Of a stretch of 53,879 nt of DNA, positions 1 to 9,726 are shown in pieces. Made by a program: the position numbers and the translations under genes. Source of the stretch: an uncultured Lachnospiraceae bacterium (lineage in GTDB: Bacteria > Bacillota > Clostridia > Lachnospirales > Lachnospiraceae); contig CACYWQ010000013.1 of NCBI GenBank assembly GCA_902778165.1, positions 1-53,879 of the forward strand, given 5' to 3'. The number at the start of each line of letters is the position of its first letter. The first letter of the stretch is position 1. The notes beneath the pieces were generated by a model. That model saw nothing but the letters and a program-made list of their open reading frames with translations, had not been told where the DNA came from and ran no database searches.

Positions 1-671
1 ATAAGTCCTGCATCCATCATAAGATCCACTCGCTTATTAATTCGTTCATACAGCCTGTCACGATCCATATCTATGGCTGTATATGTGAAGTTATAAGGAG
101 AAGTTCTTCTTCTCTGTTCTTTGTTAAGTTCAGAGAATAATCTACCTGTATGATGATTATATTCAAGTGCTCTGATTACACGTTTAACGTTGTTGGGATG
201 AACGGTATTAGCATATTCCGGATCGACCGAAGTAAGCTGATCATAAAGTTTAATTACTCCCTCAGGCGTAGCCGAGATATCGTTTAACTTATCTCGGTAT
301 CCGTCACTATGGTCTTCTTCATCATCAAAATCAATCCCATATATAAGTGCCTGAATATAGAATCCGGTTCCTCCTGTAATGATCGGCAGCTTGCCTCTGG
401 AATAAATGTCATCAAGAGCGGCTTTACCGTATCTTACAAATTCATCAATGCCGAAATACTCATCGGGATCAAGAATATCTATTAAATGATGCTTAACCTG
501 CGACCTCATATTAAGATCGGGTTTGGCCGATCCAATATCAAGACCTCTGTATACGGCAACTGAATCGGCGCTTATTATCTCTCCGTTTAATTCCTTTGCC
601 AGATTAAGTGCTATATCGGATTTGCCCACTCCCGTAGGTCCGCCGATTATCAACAGTTTGTTTGTTGACAT
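1..671 (-). CDS. miaA: tRNA dimethylallyltransferase MiaA (partial, C-terminus off the left edge)
   Basis: MiaA transfers a dimethylallyl group to N6 of A37 in tRNAs reading UNN codons; MiaB, encoded in the same operon, then methylthiolates that base. The ATG at 671 directly abuts the mutL TAA (672-674), and AAAGGAT inside the mutL 3' end is the likely ribosome site. The N-terminus reads MSTNKLLIIGGPTGVGKSD, with the P-loop GGPTGVGKS typical of the family, followed by EIISADSVAVYRGLDIGSAKP (the DSxQxY-like segment, here DSVAVYRG) and ITGGTGFYIQAL. About 223 codons are present of the usual 300-320, so the C-terminal part is missing. The frame is open throughout the visible part. Identification is firm. 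Confidence 0.95.
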   Translation of the reverse strand, partial: MSTNKLLIIGGPTGVGKSDIALNLAKELNGEIISADSVAVYRGLDIGSAKPDLNMRSQVKHHLIDILDPDEYFGIDEFVRYGKAALDDIYSRGKLPIITGGTGFYIQALIYGIDFDDEEDHSDGYRDKLNDISATPEGVIKLYDQLTSVDPEYANTVHPNNVKRVIRALEYNHHTGRLFSELNKEQRRRTSPYNFTYTAIDMDRDRLYERINKRVDLMMDAGL

Positions 672-2549
672 TTATACTATCCTTTTAAAACGTTTATCCA
701 GTTCAGACCTTGTCATCGTTATCATTGTCGGTCTTCCGTGGGGACAATTATACGGATTATCAAGTGTTAACAGATCTGCAAGCAATGCCTTTACTTCTGC
801 CTCACTTATGGGTGTATTGCCCTTAACTGCGGATTTACAAGCCATGGAAGCGAGTTTCTGATTGATTACTTCCGGAACACCGCTTATTCTGCCTTCTGCA
901 AGTTCATCCAACACATCAAGGAACAGTTCTTTGGGATCTCTTCCATACAGGTCAGTTGGTACTGCTCTTAAGCTTATATCCTGACCTCCGAACTCTTCTA
1001 TCTCATATCCTAAAGCCTTAAAATTCTCGGAGTAATCGTTTAGAACTGACAGTTCGGTGGGGCTTAGGGTGATAACCATGGCAGGCGAGATCATCTGAGA
1101 AGCGGTTGTTTTTTCATTAAGACGTTTAACCAATGCCTCGTATTTGATCTTCTCATGAGCTGCATGCTGGTCCATAAGTATTAATTTATCTTTGTATGTA
1201 AATAACCAGTAAGTACCGAATATCTGACCGACTATCTCGTAATCGCTTACGGCATCATATGATAATAATCTGTCATCAAACATCTCCATCTGTACAGCCG
1301 AATTGACTATTACGGCATCGGAGGCCTTGATCACGTTGCTCTCTTTCTGTATCTCTGGTTTCTCCGGATAAGGAGCCTTGCCGGGCACATTCTCACCCAG
1401 GACTCTTCTTATATCGATGCCCGACTCGTTAATTAGTTTCTCGTCTATTGCGACGGATACATTCTCTTTGATCCTGTTCTGTTCAAAGGGTTCGGGAGCC
1501 TTATTATTGACAACGGGCTTAGGCGATTCAGGCTTATTAAGTACCGAATCCGGGATCATCTCCCTTACTTTAAGTGCGCTTGATACAGCACTTGAGATAA
1601 AATCAGACATTCCGACTGAATCCTGGAACCTGACCTCCATCTTGGTGGGGTGAACATTAACATCTGTCTGCCCGGGATCTGTTGTTATATACAGCACACA
1701 GAAAGGAAATCTGTGCTGCATAAGATACTCTTTGTACCCTTCTTCTAAAGCTTTGGATATAACATCGCTTTTGACATATCTGCCGTTTATGAAGTAATTC
1801 TCATAATTTCTGGTGCTTCTGTTAAGCTCTGGTTTACCTAAGAATCCGGTTAATTCATAACTTCCGGAACTGCTTTCGATAGGAACGACTGCATCCGCGC
1901 ATTCCTTGCCGAATAATCTGTATATAAGTTCCTTGACATTACCGTTGCCTAAAGTATGGAATTTGATCTGGCTGCCCATAATGAATTTGAATGATATATC
2001 AGGATTGGCAAGGGCAAGATGCTCAAGAATATCAGCGATATATCCGCCTTCTGTTATGGCGCTTTTAAGGAATTTCCTTCTTGCGGGGGTATTAAAGAAA
2101 ATATTGCGGACTATGATTGTTGTTCCGCCGGGTATTCCTATATCCTTAATGCCTATCTCCTTACCGCCTTCAATTATATATTGAGTTCCGATGATATCAT
2201 CATTGGACTTAGTCAATAATTCAACCTGTGAAACAGCCGCAATGGAACTTAAAGCCTCACCGCGGAAGCCCAGAGTCCCGATTATGTTAAGATCAGAGGC
2301 GTCATTGATCTTACTTGTTGCATGCCTAAGGAAAGCCTCTCTTACATCCTCTTTATCTATTCCGGAACCGTTATCCGTGACCCTTATAAACGATATGCCG
2401 CCGTCTTTGATCTCAACAGTTATGGCATTCGCTCCCGAGTCAATGGAGTTCTCAACCAGTTCCTTGACCACATTGGCAGGCCGCTCTACTACTTCTCCGG
2501 CAGCTATTTTATTAATTGTTTCATTGTTAAGTACGTGAATAATTGACAT
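672..2549 (-). CDS. mutL: DNA mismatch repair protein MutL
   Basis: MutL couples MutS mismatch recognition to strand incision. The 625-residue product has the GHKL ATPase motifs ELVENSIDSGA (about residues 30-40), DNGSGI (59-64) and GFRGEAL (about 94-100), then a transducer domain with a VNVHPTKMEVRF segment. After a variable linker (about 330-430) comes the C-terminal dimerisation/endonuclease domain. The metal-dependent nuclease motif DQHAAHEKIKYE starts at residue 460 and matches DQHA-x2-E-x4-E; ACKSAVKGN (about 570) and CPHGRP (about 602) complete the site. This is therefore the nicking type found in bacteria without MutH. GGAG lies 7 nt before the ATG. The gene follows mutS by 18 nt and directly abuts miaA. 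Confidence 0.98.
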   Translation of the reverse strand: MSIIHVLNNETINKIAAGEVVERPANVVKELVENSIDSGANAITVEIKDGGISFIRVTDNGSGIDKEDVREAFLRHATSKINDASDLNIIGTLGFRGEALSSIAAVSQVELLTKSNDDIIGTQYIIEGGKEIGIKDIGIPGGTTIIVRNIFFNTPARRKFLKSAITEGGYIADILEHLALANPDISFKFIMGSQIKFHTLGNGNVKELIYRLFGKECADAVVPIESSSGSYELTGFLGKPELNRSTRNYENYFINGRYVKSDVISKALEEGYKEYLMQHRFPFCVLYITTDPGQTDVNVHPTKMEVRFQDSVGMSDFISSAVSSALKVREMIPDSVLNKPESPKPVVNNKAPEPFEQNRIKENVSVAIDEKLINESGIDIRRVLGENVPGKAPYPEKPEIQKESNVIKASDAVIVNSAVQMEMFDDRLLSYDAVSDYEIVGQIFGTYWLFTYKDKLILMDQHAAHEKIKYEALVKRLNEKTTASQMISPAMVITLSPTELSVLNDYSENFKALGYEIEEFGGQDISLRAVPTDLYGRDPKELFLDVLDELAEGRISGVPEVINQKLASMACKSAVKGNTPISEAEVKALLADLLTLDNPYNCPHGRPTMITMTRSELDKRFKRIV

Positions 2550-2567
2550 GTTTATTCTCCGTTATGC

Positions 2568-5237
2568 TTAGCCGTTCCACCTGTTATTAAGAGAATTCTG
2601 CAGTTTGTACAGAGTATTAAGTGCATCAAGAGGAGTGAGATTGCTCACATCCAGTTCCTTTAATTCTCTTAATACATCTTCATCAGTTGTTGTGGCAAAA
2701 AGTGACATCTGTGTCAGATCAACCTGATCATAGTGTTCCACATTCTTGCTCTTCACATCGCTCTGTCCGTTAACTGCAATGCTCTGAATCTTATCTATGA
2801 TATCGTTATCAACAAGCTGTCTTACTATCTCTTTGGCACGTTCCGTAACTATATCGGGAACACCCGCAAGTCTTGCGACCTGAATACCGTAACTCTTATC
2901 GGCGCCACCACTGACAATCTTACGTAAGAACACGATATCATCACCGTTTTCTTTGACCGCAATACTGTAGTTACGAACATTGTTCATCTTACTCTCAAGT
3001 TCGGTAAGTTCATGATAGTGTGTCGCAAATAAGGTCTTGGCACCGAGTAATCTGGGATTGGCTATATGTTCAACCACAGCCCAGGCAATGCTTAATCCGT
3101 CGAATGTTGAAGTTCCTCTTCCTATCTCATCAAGAATGATAAGACTTTCGGATGTTGCATTACGAAGGATGTTGGCAACCTCATTCATCTCTACCATGAA
3201 TGTTGACTGACCGCTGGCCAGATCATCACTGGCACCTACTCTTGTAAATATGCGGTCGGTTATACACATATCCGCCTTGGCTGCAGGAACGAAGGATCCG
3301 ATCTGTGTCATTAATGTAATGAGCGCAACCTGCCTCATATATGTGGATTTACCGGCCATATTGGGGCCTGTGATTATGGATATGAGTCTTTTGTTATTAT
3401 CTAACTTGGTATCATTTGAGACAAACATATCAGCAGGGATCATCTTCTCCACAACCGGATGTCTTCCGCCGACTATATTAATTGTCTTCTTATCGTTTAT
3501 GGAAGGTCTGACATAATTATTCTGCTCGGCAACCAAAGCAAGTGAAGCAAATACATCTAATGAAGCGATGGCCTTGGCCGTCTTCTGTATTATCTCAATC
3601 CGCTCTCTAATAGTCTCTCTTATGGATACGAATGTATCGTATTCCATGGTACATAATCTGTCCTGAGCACCTAATATCATATCTTCCAGTTCTTTAAGTC
3701 TGGGGCATGTGAATCTCTCGCCCGTTGTCAGAGTCTGCTTACGAATATATTCATCAGGGGCTTTGTCTTTGACACCGTTGCTTAGTTCTATGCAATATCC
3801 GAATACTTTGTTGTATTTAACATGAAGGCTCTTGATACCCAGTCTTTCCTGTTCCGCGGCCTCGAAATCACTTAACCATTGCTTGCCTTCAGACTTGGCT
3901 CTTCTTAATTCATCAATATCCTTATCATAACCGGTCTTGATTATGCCGCCCTCTCTTACAGTAAGAGGAGGTTCCTCATCTATCGCATCTTCAATAAGAG
4001 TATATATATCTTCCAATCCATCGATATCATTGCTTATATTATTAAGTAATTTACTGTCAAGTTCGGCGGTTATAAGCTTAATTGCCGGAAGAGTTGATAA
4101 GGAAGATTTAAGAGCAAGCAAATCTCTCGGATTGACGGTCTGCATGGCTATCTTGCCTACGATTCTTTCAAGATCATATACCGTTCCGAGATACTCTCTT
4201 AATTCATCACGTTCTATGGGATTATTCTTAAGCACTTCAACAGCTGTAAGACGATCCTTGATATCTTCGGCCTCTATTAAGGGCTGTCTTATATATGATG
4301 ATAATGTTCGACTGCCCATTGCGGTCTTGGTCTTATCAAGTACCCATAATAATGATCCGCGTTTCTGCTTATCTCTTAATGTCTCAGTCAGTTCCAGATT
4401 GCGCCTTGTAGAACTGTCAATCAACATGTATTTATTGGCTATATAAGGATAGAGATGAGTGATGTGTTTAAGCTCGTGTTTCTGCGTTTCATACAGATAC
4501 TGAAGCAATGCTCCGGCCGCTGTTACTCCGTCAGGGAAATCAGCTATACCTAATCCCGCAATACCGTTAACGCCGAAATGAGTCGCGATCTTATTCTTGC
4601 ATCTGTCTTCATCGTAGTAATGAGGAGGAAGGGTTGTAACGGCAATACCGTACATCTGCCTTATCTCTTCAATGTTCATTCCGCTTACAAGGAACGCTTC
4701 GTTGCATACTATCTCAGAAGGGCTGTATTTTAATATCTCATCCTTAAGAGTCTTTAGATTGTCTGTTTCGCTTAAATAATAATCGCCTGTTGTAACGTCG
4801 GCAATTGATAATCCGATATTATCGCAGGCATAAGAAATGCTCATGATATAGTTGTTACGTTCTTTATCCAGTACAGACTCACTCATGTTAGTCCCGGGAG
4901 TAACGATTCTTACAACTTCCCTCTTAACCAATCCCTTGGCTTGTTTGGGATCTTCCACCTGTTCGCATATGGCAACCTTATATCCCTTGCCCACAAGTCT
5001 GTCTAAGTATGAATCTACGGCATGATAAGGAACACCGCACATCGGGGCCTTCTCTACAAGACCGCACTGCTTACCCGTAAGGGTTATCTCGAGTTCTCTT
5101 GATGCAGTTAAAGCATCATCAAAGAACATCTCATAGAAGTCACCGAGTCTGTAGAACAGAATACAATCCTTGTATTCATCCTTGGTGTCCATATACAGTT
5201 TCATCATCGGTGATAATTTATCGTATTCTATATCCAT
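2568..5237 (-). CDS. mutS: DNA mismatch repair protein MutS
   Basis: MutS recognises mismatches and small loops and recruits MutL. The 889-residue length is typical of MutS1. The mismatch-reading motif GDFYEMF is at residues 32-38, the connector, core and clamp regions follow, and the ABC-type ATPase has Walker A GPNMAGKST (624-632) and Walker B/signature ILDEIGRGTS (701-710), with FATHYHEL further on. The C-terminal tail probably carries the beta-clamp/tetramerisation region; I see no truncation. There is no clear Shine-Dalgarno before ATG 5237, but the N-terminus aligns with the family (LSPMMKLYMDTKDEYKDC), so this start is kept. It lies between miaB and mutL in one operon. Confidence 0.98.
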   Translation of the reverse strand: MDIEYDKLSPMMKLYMDTKDEYKDCILFYRLGDFYEMFFDDALTASRELEITLTGKQCGLVEKAPMCGVPYHAVDSYLDRLVGKGYKVAICEQVEDPKQAKGLVKREVVRIVTPGTNMSESVLDKERNNYIMSISYACDNIGLSIADVTTGDYYLSETDNLKTLKDEILKYSPSEIVCNEAFLVSGMNIEEIRQMYGIAVTTLPPHYYDEDRCKNKIATHFGVNGIAGLGIADFPDGVTAAGALLQYLYETQKHELKHITHLYPYIANKYMLIDSSTRRNLELTETLRDKQKRGSLLWVLDKTKTAMGSRTLSSYIRQPLIEAEDIKDRLTAVEVLKNNPIERDELREYLGTVYDLERIVGKIAMQTVNPRDLLALKSSLSTLPAIKLITAELDSKLLNNISNDIDGLEDIYTLIEDAIDEEPPLTVREGGIIKTGYDKDIDELRRAKSEGKQWLSDFEAAEQERLGIKSLHVKYNKVFGYCIELSNGVKDKAPDEYIRKQTLTTGERFTCPRLKELEDMILGAQDRLCTMEYDTFVSIRETIRERIEIIQKTAKAIASLDVFASLALVAEQNNYVRPSINDKKTINIVGGRHPVVEKMIPADMFVSNDTKLDNNKRLISIITGPNMAGKSTYMRQVALITLMTQIGSFVPAAKADMCITDRIFTRVGASDDLASGQSTFMVEMNEVANILRNATSESLIILDEIGRGTSTFDGLSIAWAVVEHIANPRLLGAKTLFATHYHELTELESKMNNVRNYSIAVKENGDDIVFLRKIVSGGADKSYGIQVARLAGVPDIVTERAKEIVRQLVDNDIIDKIQSIAVNGQSDVKSKNVEHYDQVDLTQMSLFATTTDEDVLRELKELDVSNLTPLDALNTLYKLQNSLNNRWNG

Positions 5238-5254
5238 AAGTCTTAATCAGTGAT

Positions 5255-6664
5255 CTAAACCATATCTCCGATATAGTAGAATCCTCCTGCAGTATGTAGA
5301 TTAACAGGCACAATGGTACCTATTAAATTGGAATCGCCCTTAAAATGTACCATGGAGTTATTGGACAATCTTCCCGTAACCATTGAAGGGTCATTGTCAG
5401 ACAGACTCTCAACCAAAGCCTCTTGTACACTTCCTACCAAAGACTTATTACGTTTAGAGGCACATTCTCTTACAGCGTCCAATACTCTGTCAAATTGCAC
5501 TTTGGCAAACGCTTCGTCCACCTGATCCGGCCTTGCGGCGGCAGGGGTTCCCGTTCTCTTGGAATAGATAAAGGTAAACGCATTATCATACTCCACATGC
5601 TTAACAACGTCGATGGTATCATTGACATCTGCTTCTGTCTCCCCGGGGAAACCTATGATTATGTCTGTTGTAATTGCAATATCGGGAATAGTATTTCTTA
5701 TCTTATCCGCAAGCTTAATATAAGATTCCTTGGTATAATGTCTGTTCATATCCTTAAGGATCCTGTCAGAACCGGATTGCAGAGGCAGATGAATATGCTT
5801 GCATATCTTATCCGATTCAGCCATAGTATAAATAAGCTCATCGGATAAATCCTTGGGATGAGAAGTCATGAATCTGATGCGCTTGATTCCGTCTACTTTC
5901 TCAACCTCTTTAAGCAACTGTGAGAAATTAAGACCGTTATCAAGTCCCTTACCGTAACTGTTGACATTCTGTCCAAGAAGCATTACTTCTATAACGCCGT
6001 CATCCGTAAGTCTCTCGATCTCGCGTATGATCTCCTTGGCATCTCTGCTTCGCTCGCGACCTCTGACATAAGGCACGATGCAATATGTACAGAAGTTATT
6101 GCAACCGTACATGATATTGACGCCTGATTTATATTTATACTTACGTTCTATGGGGAGATCTTCGACATAGTCATCGGTACTCTCCCATATATCTATGATC
6201 TGAGAGTCGGCTTCCTCATACATTCTGTATAATAACTCTGCAAATTTATAAATATTGTGAGTTCCGAATACAAGATCAACGAATTTGTAATTCTTGGAAA
6301 TATTCTCGATTACACTCTGCTCCTGCATCATGCAACCGCAGATAACTATTTTAAGCCCCGGCTTATTCTTCTTGGCAGCCTTAAGTGTTCCGAGATGACC
6401 GTAAACACGCTTATTTGCATTGTCTCTTACGGTACATGTATTGTATATCACCAGATCACAATCATTCTCCTGCCCTGTTATATCAAAGCCCGCCTCTGAC
6501 AGAACTCCGCTTATTTTCTCGGAATCTCTGGCATTCATCTGACAACCGAATGTTACAACGGCACATTTGGGCACTCGTCCATAGACATCGATAAGCCTTC
6601 TAACCGTGTCTTTAAGCTTATCAATATATTCAAGTTGTCTTGTAAGTTCTTCTCTATTCTCCAT
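5255..6664 (-). CDS. miaB: tRNA-2-methylthio-N6-dimethylallyladenosine synthase MiaB
   Basis: A radical-SAM methylthiotransferase acting on the i6A37 that MiaA makes. With the ATG at 6664 the protein has 469 residues. The three auxiliary-cluster cysteines are C41 (TFGCQMNARDSEK), C77 (YNTCTVRDNA) and C111 (CGCMMQE); the radical-SAM triad is C188, C192 and C195 (YGCNNFCTYCIVPYVRGRE). A TRAM domain closes the C-terminus (SNNSMVHFKG, IVPVNLHTAGGFYYIG). The longest open frame begins at a GTG (6718) and would overlap the preceding gene by 65 nt. The ATG at 6664 gives MENREELTRQ, matches recalled clostridial N-termini, and overlaps by only 11 nt, so it is preferred. The Shine-Dalgarno is weak for both starts. 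Confidence 0.96.
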   Translation of the reverse strand: MENREELTRQLEYIDKLKDTVRRLIDVYGRVPKCAVVTFGCQMNARDSEKISGVLSEAGFDITGQENDCDLVIYNTCTVRDNANKRVYGHLGTLKAAKKNKPGLKIVICGCMMQEQSVIENISKNYKFVDLVFGTHNIYKFAELLYRMYEEADSQIIDIWESTDDYVEDLPIERKYKYKSGVNIMYGCNNFCTYCIVPYVRGRERSRDAKEIIREIERLTDDGVIEVMLLGQNVNSYGKGLDNGLNFSQLLKEVEKVDGIKRIRFMTSHPKDLSDELIYTMAESDKICKHIHLPLQSGSDRILKDMNRHYTKESYIKLADKIRNTIPDIAITTDIIIGFPGETEADVNDTIDVVKHVEYDNAFTFIYSKRTGTPAAARPDQVDEAFAKVQFDRVLDAVRECASKRNKSLVGSVQEALVESLSDNDPSMVTGRLSNNSMVHFKGDSNLIGTIVPVNLHTAGGFYYIGDMV

Positions 6665-7241
6665 TATTGGTATTAATCTGCTTTCTTCTGTAAATATTCT
6701 GTTCGGTAACAACCGCACTTAAGGGTATATCGTGCTCATTTACCGTAATATGCGGAACGATCTGCAATTCGAATGCGATTCCGATACGATTCTTAATATC
6801 ACACTCTGCAAAGAAACGATCATAGAATCCCTTGCCGTATCCCATTCTGTTGCAATCCGAATCAAACACCGAACCCGGAGTAATGCATATGCATTTACTG
6901 CTTATCTTAGCTTTATCAAGCTTAAGATATTCGATCCTTAAAGGTTCTCTTATTCCGTAGGTTCCGCTTATCAGTTCATCTATTGCATATACTCTGTAGA
7001 AATCAAGCGTATAATCGGGATTGCTGACAGGCATATATACGGATTTGGAATCAAGCAAAGCCCTGCATATGAGCTTATCCGTAGCCACCTCATTATTGTA
7101 ATCGGCATATATTAATACAGTATCGCTGTCCTTATACTCAGGCATCCCGATTATCTTATCCGCTATAAGATCGCTTAACTGCAATCTTAAGGTGGGATCC
7201 AGATTCTTACGCTTATTAAGTATCTCTGATTTATTAATCAT
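6654..7241 (-). CDS. 5-formyltetrahydrofolate cyclo-ligase
   Basis: Converts 5-formyl-THF to 5,10-methenyl-THF using ATP, returning stored folate to one-carbon metabolism. The 195-residue product shows the family hallmarks: a basic N-terminus (KSEILNKRKNLDPTLR), YGIREP in the middle, and the phosphate-binding block PGSVFDSDCNRMGYGKGFYDRFF towards the C-terminus, followed by the HDIPLSAVVTE segment. Length matches the family (180-200). It overlaps the miaB start by 11 nt and sits downstream of proB. The fhs gene elsewhere in the window belongs to the same folate network. Identification is firm; the symbol varies (ygfA, fau, MTHFS), so none is given. Confidence 0.93.
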   Translation of the reverse strand: MINKSEILNKRKNLDPTLRLQLSDLIADKIIGMPEYKDSDTVLIYADYNNEVATDKLICRALLDSKSVYMPVSNPDYTLDFYRVYAIDELISGTYGIREPLRIEYLKLDKAKISSKCICITPGSVFDSDCNRMGYGKGFYDRFFAECDIKNRIGIAFELQIVPHITVNEHDIPLSAVVTEQNIYRRKQINTNNGE

Positions 7242-7257
7242 TAAATAATCCGTAATC

Positions 7258-8154
7258 TTATGAATTGATCTTATTAATGAAATCGATCATATCAAAGGTG
7301 TCATCTTTGTTGGCGCAGAATAATGTTCCTATATCTCTTCCGTCCATTATTCTGTGAAGAATCCTCATATCGGCACCGTTGGCAATGATCATATCGGCAC
7401 CTGAAGAAGTAGCGATCCTTGCAGCTCCAAGCTTGGTATTCATACCGCCGGTTCCCACATCAGAGCCGGTGCTTGACTTGGCCATATTGATGAACTCGTC
7501 ATTGATCTTATCCACCTGAGAAATAAACTTCGCATCGGGATTCTTGTGAGGATCGTCAGTATACAGACCGTCTATATCGGACAATAAGATCAACAGATCG
7601 GCACTTACCAAAGATGCAACAATTGCCGATAATGTATCGTTATCACCGATAAGTACATCATTCTCACCCACCATGATCTCATATGTGGATACGGTATCGT
7701 TCTCGTTAACGATGGGAATAATGCCCATATTAAGCAGTTCCGTAAATGTATTGTAGGCATTGGTCCGGTTGACCTCATCCGTAACCGTATTCTTGGTCAT
7801 AAGGATCTGTGCTGCAATATGATTGTATTCAGAGAATAACTTTTGATATGTCATCATAAGTCTTGCCTGACCTATCGCCGCGCAAGCCTGTTTAAATCCC
7901 ATGTTATCCTTCTGACTGTTAACGGCTGCCTGACCGATAACTCTCTTACCTACGGCAATTGCACCGGATGTAACCAGTATTACATCCTTGCCCTGATTGC
8001 TTAAGTTACACAATTCCCTGATAAGGACTTCCAATTTGGTGTAATCCAATCCTCCTGTCTCGTGATGAACAAGAGATGAGGAACCGACTTTAACCACGAT
8101 TCTCTGTTTGTTTCTGATTTCAGGCCTTGTTATACTGTCAAATGTTTCTTCCAT
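7258..8154 (-). CDS. proB: glutamate 5-kinase
   Basis: Phosphorylates glutamate to gamma-glutamyl phosphate, the first step of proline synthesis. The amino-acid-kinase fold is recognised from IVVKVGSSSLVH near the N-terminus, VTSGAIAVGKR, IPIVNENDTVS, GDNDTLSAIVA, LLSDIDGLYTDDP and GTGGMNTKLGAARIA. The protein ends shortly after the kinase domain, so it lacks the C-terminal PUA domain of the E. coli enzyme. The ATG at 8154 (298 residues) follows GGAGGAG and is preferred over the longer frame from 8229, whose arginine-rich start lies inside the upstream gene. It still overlaps the preceding stop by 25 nt, suggesting translational coupling. proA is not adjacent, which is unusual for proB. Confidence 0.93.
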   Translation of the reverse strand: MEETFDSITRPEIRNKQRIVVKVGSSSLVHHETGGLDYTKLEVLIRELCNLSNQGKDVILVTSGAIAVGKRVIGQAAVNSQKDNMGFKQACAAIGQARLMMTYQKLFSEYNHIAAQILMTKNTVTDEVNRTNAYNTFTELLNMGIIPIVNENDTVSTYEIMVGENDVLIGDNDTLSAIVASLVSADLLILLSDIDGLYTDDPHKNPDAKFISQVDKINDEFINMAKSSTGSDVGTGGMNTKLGAARIATSSGADMIIANGADMRILHRIMDGRDIGTLFCANKDDTFDMIDFINKINS

Positions 8155-9710
8155 ATCTCCTCCGCAATATATATTCCGTCCATAGCGGCTGACATTATTC
8201 CGCCGGCATATCCGGCGCCTTCGCCGCATGGATATATTCCTCCGTATTCAGACATTCCGTCTTCATTACGATGTATCCTTACAGGACTTGAAGTTCGACT
8301 CTCAATTCCCGCAAGTACAGTATCATCCGATGCAAATCCCGAAATGATATTATCAAATGCTTCCATTCCTTCCTTGAAGGATTCACTTAATTCTTCAGGC
8401 AGAAGATGTGACAGATCGGCCGTATTAATACGACCCTTTAAACCGTCACATACAACAGGTTCTGTATCTTTATGACCCGATTTATAAGAACCGTATGTTT
8501 GTACGGGAATATTACCCTCACCTAATCTGTAACATTCAGCCTCAAGCTTCTCCTGAAACTTTACCCCTGCCAAAGTATCATCACCGGGATAATCATCCGG
8601 AGTAACCGTAACTATTATTCCGCTGTTGGCATATCCCGAATCACGTCCCGAATAACTCATACCGTTAACCGCTGTATAACCGACTGTGCTGGATGCATTG
8701 ACAACATATCCGCCGGGACACATACAGAAACTGTATACTCCCCGTCCGTTATCACATTGATGAGTTAATTTATAAGGTGCGGAGCCAAGTCCTAACTTAT
8801 GGGCATCTGCTCCGTACATGGCATTATCGATCATTGACTGAGGATGTATCACTCTTAATCCGACAGCAAATGATTTGGCCGACATAGGTACGCCAAGCCT
8901 ATATAATTCAGCGAATGTATCTCTGGCACTATGGCCTATCGCAAGCACAAGAGAATCTGTTGCGATCCTGCTTCCGTCCTCAAATACGGCTTCGGTAATA
9001 CCCGATTTGACATCTATGGTTGTAAGCTTACGCTCATATTTAAATTCACATCCGAGACTTATCATATAATCGCGCATCGACGCGATAACATCTCTTAATA
9101 CATCAGTTCCGATATGGGGTTTGCTGTCATAGAGAATATTCTCGGGTGCTCCGTGTTTGACGAATATATTTAAAACTTTGGCATTTCTGCCGCTTTTGTC
9201 GTTAACAAGGGTATTAAGTTTACCGTCAGAGAAGGTTCCGGCACCCCCTTCACCGAACTGTACGTTGCTGACAGGATCAAGTACTCCCTTATTCCAGAAG
9301 TTAAGAACATCTTCCGTGCGCTTTGTTATATCTCTTCCTCTGTCGCATATAATGGGTTTACAGCCTGCTTCTGCAAGCATATATGCACAGAATAATCCTG
9401 CAGGACCCATTCCGATTATTACAGGCCGATATTCACCAACTTGTCCTTGGGGCCACTTATAAGATACAGGCTTATAGATCATTGCCTGTTTACAGCGACT
9501 CTTTCTTAATACAGCTTCCTCATTATTAACTTGGACATCTATTGTATATACCTTATAAATCTCAGGTTTACGCCTTGCATCAATACTTAATCTTGATATC
9601 ATAATATCATCAACGGAATCGATGCGAAGTTTCTTACAAACAATACCTTTAAGTGCCTGTAAGCTGTTATCTTCATCTATATGCAGCTTAATCTGATTGA
9701 TACGAATCAT
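8130..9710 (-). CDS. FAD-dependent dehydrogenase, COG2509-type, function unknown
   Basis: A 526-residue flavoprotein. After an N-terminal region of about 90 residues comes the dinucleotide-binding motif VIIGMGPAGLFCAYMLAEAG, then PVSNVQFGEGGAGTFSDGKL, LVLAIGHSARDTF, and a C-terminal FAD block GIYPCGEGAGYAGGIMSAAMDG. From memory this layout is the family annotated 'uncharacterized FAD-dependent dehydrogenase', related to geranylgeranyl-reductase-like flavoproteins. The substrate is unknown. There is no convincing Shine-Dalgarno before ATG 9710. It is a second FAD enzyme directly after the HI0933-type one, and its 3' end overlaps proB. I do not infer a joint pathway from adjacency alone. Confidence 0.85.
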   Translation of the reverse strand: MIRINQIKLHIDEDNSLQALKGIVCKKLRIDSVDDIMISRLSIDARRKPEIYKVYTIDVQVNNEEAVLRKSRCKQAMIYKPVSYKWPQGQVGEYRPVIIGMGPAGLFCAYMLAEAGCKPIICDRGRDITKRTEDVLNFWNKGVLDPVSNVQFGEGGAGTFSDGKLNTLVNDKSGRNAKVLNIFVKHGAPENILYDSKPHIGTDVLRDVIASMRDYMISLGCEFKYERKLTTIDVKSGITEAVFEDGSRIATDSLVLAIGHSARDTFAELYRLGVPMSAKSFAVGLRVIHPQSMIDNAMYGADAHKLGLGSAPYKLTHQCDNGRGVYSFCMCPGGYVVNASSTVGYTAVNGMSYSGRDSGYANSGIIVTVTPDDYPGDDTLAGVKFQEKLEAECYRLGEGNIPVQTYGSYKSGHKDTEPVVCDGLKGRINTADLSHLLPEELSESFKEGMEAFDNIISGFASDDTVLAGIESRTSSPVRIHRNEDGMSEYGGIYPCGEGAGYAGGIMSAAMDGIYIAEEIWKKHLTV

Positions 9711-9726
9711 AGTAAATGTATTTAAT

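Noticed and set aside
3937-4446. A 169-codon plus-strand frame inside mutS
   Set aside because: It is fully antisense to a well-conserved mutS region; codon bias explains it.
6664-6718. An N-terminal extension of MiaB from a GTG start
   Set aside because: It would deeply overlap the preceding gene and is not supported by the recalled family N-terminus.
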